Assembly: GCA_035644815.1 (NCBI GenBank)
Contig: DASQNU010000277.1
Location: 1-5,983, forward strand
From: Brevibacillus_F sp035644815
Lineage (GTDB): Bacteria; Bacillota; Bacilli; Brevibacillales; Brevibacillaceae
Direction: 5' to 3'
Length of the DNA stretch: 5,983 nt
This document shows positions 4,943 to 5,983 of this stretch, piece by piece (position 1 is the stretch's first letter; each line of letters begins with the position of its first letter). The position numbers and the translations under genes were made by a program. The notes under the pieces are model-generated. The model was given only the letters and a program-made list of their open reading frames with translations. It was not told the DNA's origin and ran no database searches.

Positions 4943-5979
4943 ATTGCCACCTCGCCGTAGCTCACGGTTCTGTCTCCTGTACCGATGCGTCCGATCGTAT
5001 AGGCGTCTTCTCCGTGCTGGCGCAGGCTCGCCATGATGTCTTCCGCCTCTTCCGCTTTGACGGCGAGCACCATGCCAATTCCCATGTTGAAGGTGCGGAA
5101 CATATCCTCGCGACTGATGTTCCCAGTATGCTCTACAAGAGAGAAGATCGGCAGGATCGGCCAGGAGCCAAGCTGGATTTCCGCTTGTGTCCCTTCCGGA
5201 AGAACACGCGGGATATTCTCGGTGAAGCCGCCACCTGTGATATGCGCCATGGCCTTGATTTCATATTTCTCCAGCAGGGCAAGCAGTGGTTTTACATAGA
5301 TTTTGGTCGGAGTAAGCAACTCCTCACCCAGTGTTTTCCCCAGCTCATCGAGATGCTGATCCAACTTCAAACCTTGATCAGCCAACAATACTTTACGGAC
5401 CAAGGAGAAGCCGTTGCTATGCACGCCGCTCGAGGCGATGCCGATCAGCACGTCACCAGGAGTCACGTTTTTGCCCGTAATCAGCTTGCTCTCGTCAGCC
5501 ACGCCAACGGTGAAGCCGGCGATATCGTATTCACCCTCCGCATACATCCCGGGCATTTCTGCCGTTTCTCCACCGATCAGGGAGCAGCCTGCCTGTGCAC
5601 AGCCATCAGCAATGCCTTTCACAATCGCTTCGATTTTTTCGGGAATGACCTTGTCACATGCCAAATAGTCGAGGAAAAAGAGCGGCTCTGCGCCTTGCAC
5701 CACGACATCGTTGACACACATGGCGACCGCATCAATACCGATCGTATCGTGGCGATCCAGCGCAAACGCGATTTTGAGCTTGGTGCCGACACCATCCGTG
5801 CCCGAGACCAAGACAGGATTTTCATATTTTTTCGCATTCAGGCGAAACAAAGCGCCGAATCCGCCCAAATCGGTCAATACTTCCGGGCGAAACGTGCGTT
5901 TTACATGTTTTTTCATCCGTTCCACGGCTTCGTTGCCTGCCGCGATATCAACACCGGCTTGTTTGTACGCATCACTCAT
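4939..5979 (-). CDS. purM: PurM, phosphoribosylformylglycinamidine cyclo-ligase (AIR synthetase)
   Basis: A complete 346-residue cytoplasmic enzyme that closes the imidazole ring: FGAM plus ATP gives AIR. It belongs to the PurM/PurL/SelD ATP-binding superfamily. Family features in order: N-terminal YKQAGVDIAAGNEAV (5-19); the nucleotide and phosphate-binding stretch SGTDGVGTKLKIA (59-71); GIDAVAMCVNDVVVQGAEPLF (81-101) with the conserved MCxNDxxxxGAxP; GGETAEMPGMY (136-146); GIASSGVHSNGFSLVR (180-195); HITGGGFTENIPR (246-258); and FNMGIGM (297-303). Length and motifs are typical and no residue is missing. The start ATG at 5979 is 4 bases from the window edge, so its ribosome binding site is not visible, and upstream pur genes (probably purF and purL) are expected beyond it. 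The stop TGA overlaps the purN GTG. Confidence 0.98.
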   Translation of the reverse strand: MSDAYKQAGVDIAAGNEAVERMKKHVKRTFRPEVLTDLGGFGALFRLNAKKYENPVLVSGTDGVGTKLKIAFALDRHDTIGIDAVAMCVNDVVVQGAEPLFFLDYLACDKVIPEKIEAIVKGIADGCAQAGCSLIGGETAEMPGMYAEGEYDIAGFTVGVADESKLITGKNVTPGDVLIGIASSGVHSNGFSLVRKVLLADQGLKLDQHLDELGKTLGEELLTPTKIYVKPLLALLEKYEIKAMAHITGGGFTENIPRVLPEGTQAEIQLGSWPILPIFSLVEHTGNISREDMFRTFNMGIGMVLAVKAEEAEDIMASLRQHGEDAYTIGRIGTGDRTVSYGEVAM

Positions 5980-5983
5980 GAGT

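Noticed and set aside
4232..4960. 242-codon plus-strand open frame across purN
   Set aside because: It lies antisense to purN, whose catalytic residues are all identifiable; it has no ribosome binding site, and its sequence is Arg/His-rich as expected of a shadow frame.

Overview
The window looks like a chromosomal segment of a spore-forming, low-to-moderate GC Bacillota, most like Brevibacillus or another member of the Paenibacillaceae. This is inferred from the purM-purN-purH gene order, strong AGGAGG-type ribosome binding sites, GTG starts, sigma-A promoters, a probable sporulation gene with a sigma-K-type promoter, and a Gram-positive-type POT peptide transporter. The genus is an inference and was not tested by any search.

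Layout from left to right. At 1-378 (minus) is the 5' part of purH, running off the left edge, with its own candidate sigma-A promoter at 431-459. A strong hairpin terminator (511-554) ends a small minus-strand gene (555-884) that resembles stage VI sporulation protein F and has a sigma-K-like promoter (916-943). The 213-base divergent intergenic region (885-1097) also holds a perfect 15-bp tandem repeat and the sigma-A promoter of a plus-strand POT-family peptide transporter (1098-2486). That gene converges on a minus-strand membrane diguanylate cyclase (2557-4131) across a bidirectional terminator (2501-2549). A 196-base intergenic region follows, holding candidate regulatory sites for the cyclase and a clear terminator for purN. 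Then come purN (4328-4942) and purM (4939-5979), both minus strand and overlapping by 4 bases.

PurM makes AIR, PurN formylates GAR, and PurH carries out the last two steps to IMP; all are de novo purine synthesis. In many Bacillota purM, purN and purH are consecutive genes of one operon. Here about 3.9 kb separates purN from purH, with a terminator after purN and a separate promoter before purH. The three intervening genes (sporulation-type protein, peptide transporter, c-di-GMP synthase) have their own promoters and terminators and no evident purine role. The main observations are this split of the pur operon and the unusually legible regulatory DNA between the genes, especially the sigma-K/GerE-like arrangement. 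I found no mobile element, CRISPR array, RNA gene or clearly novel multigene system.
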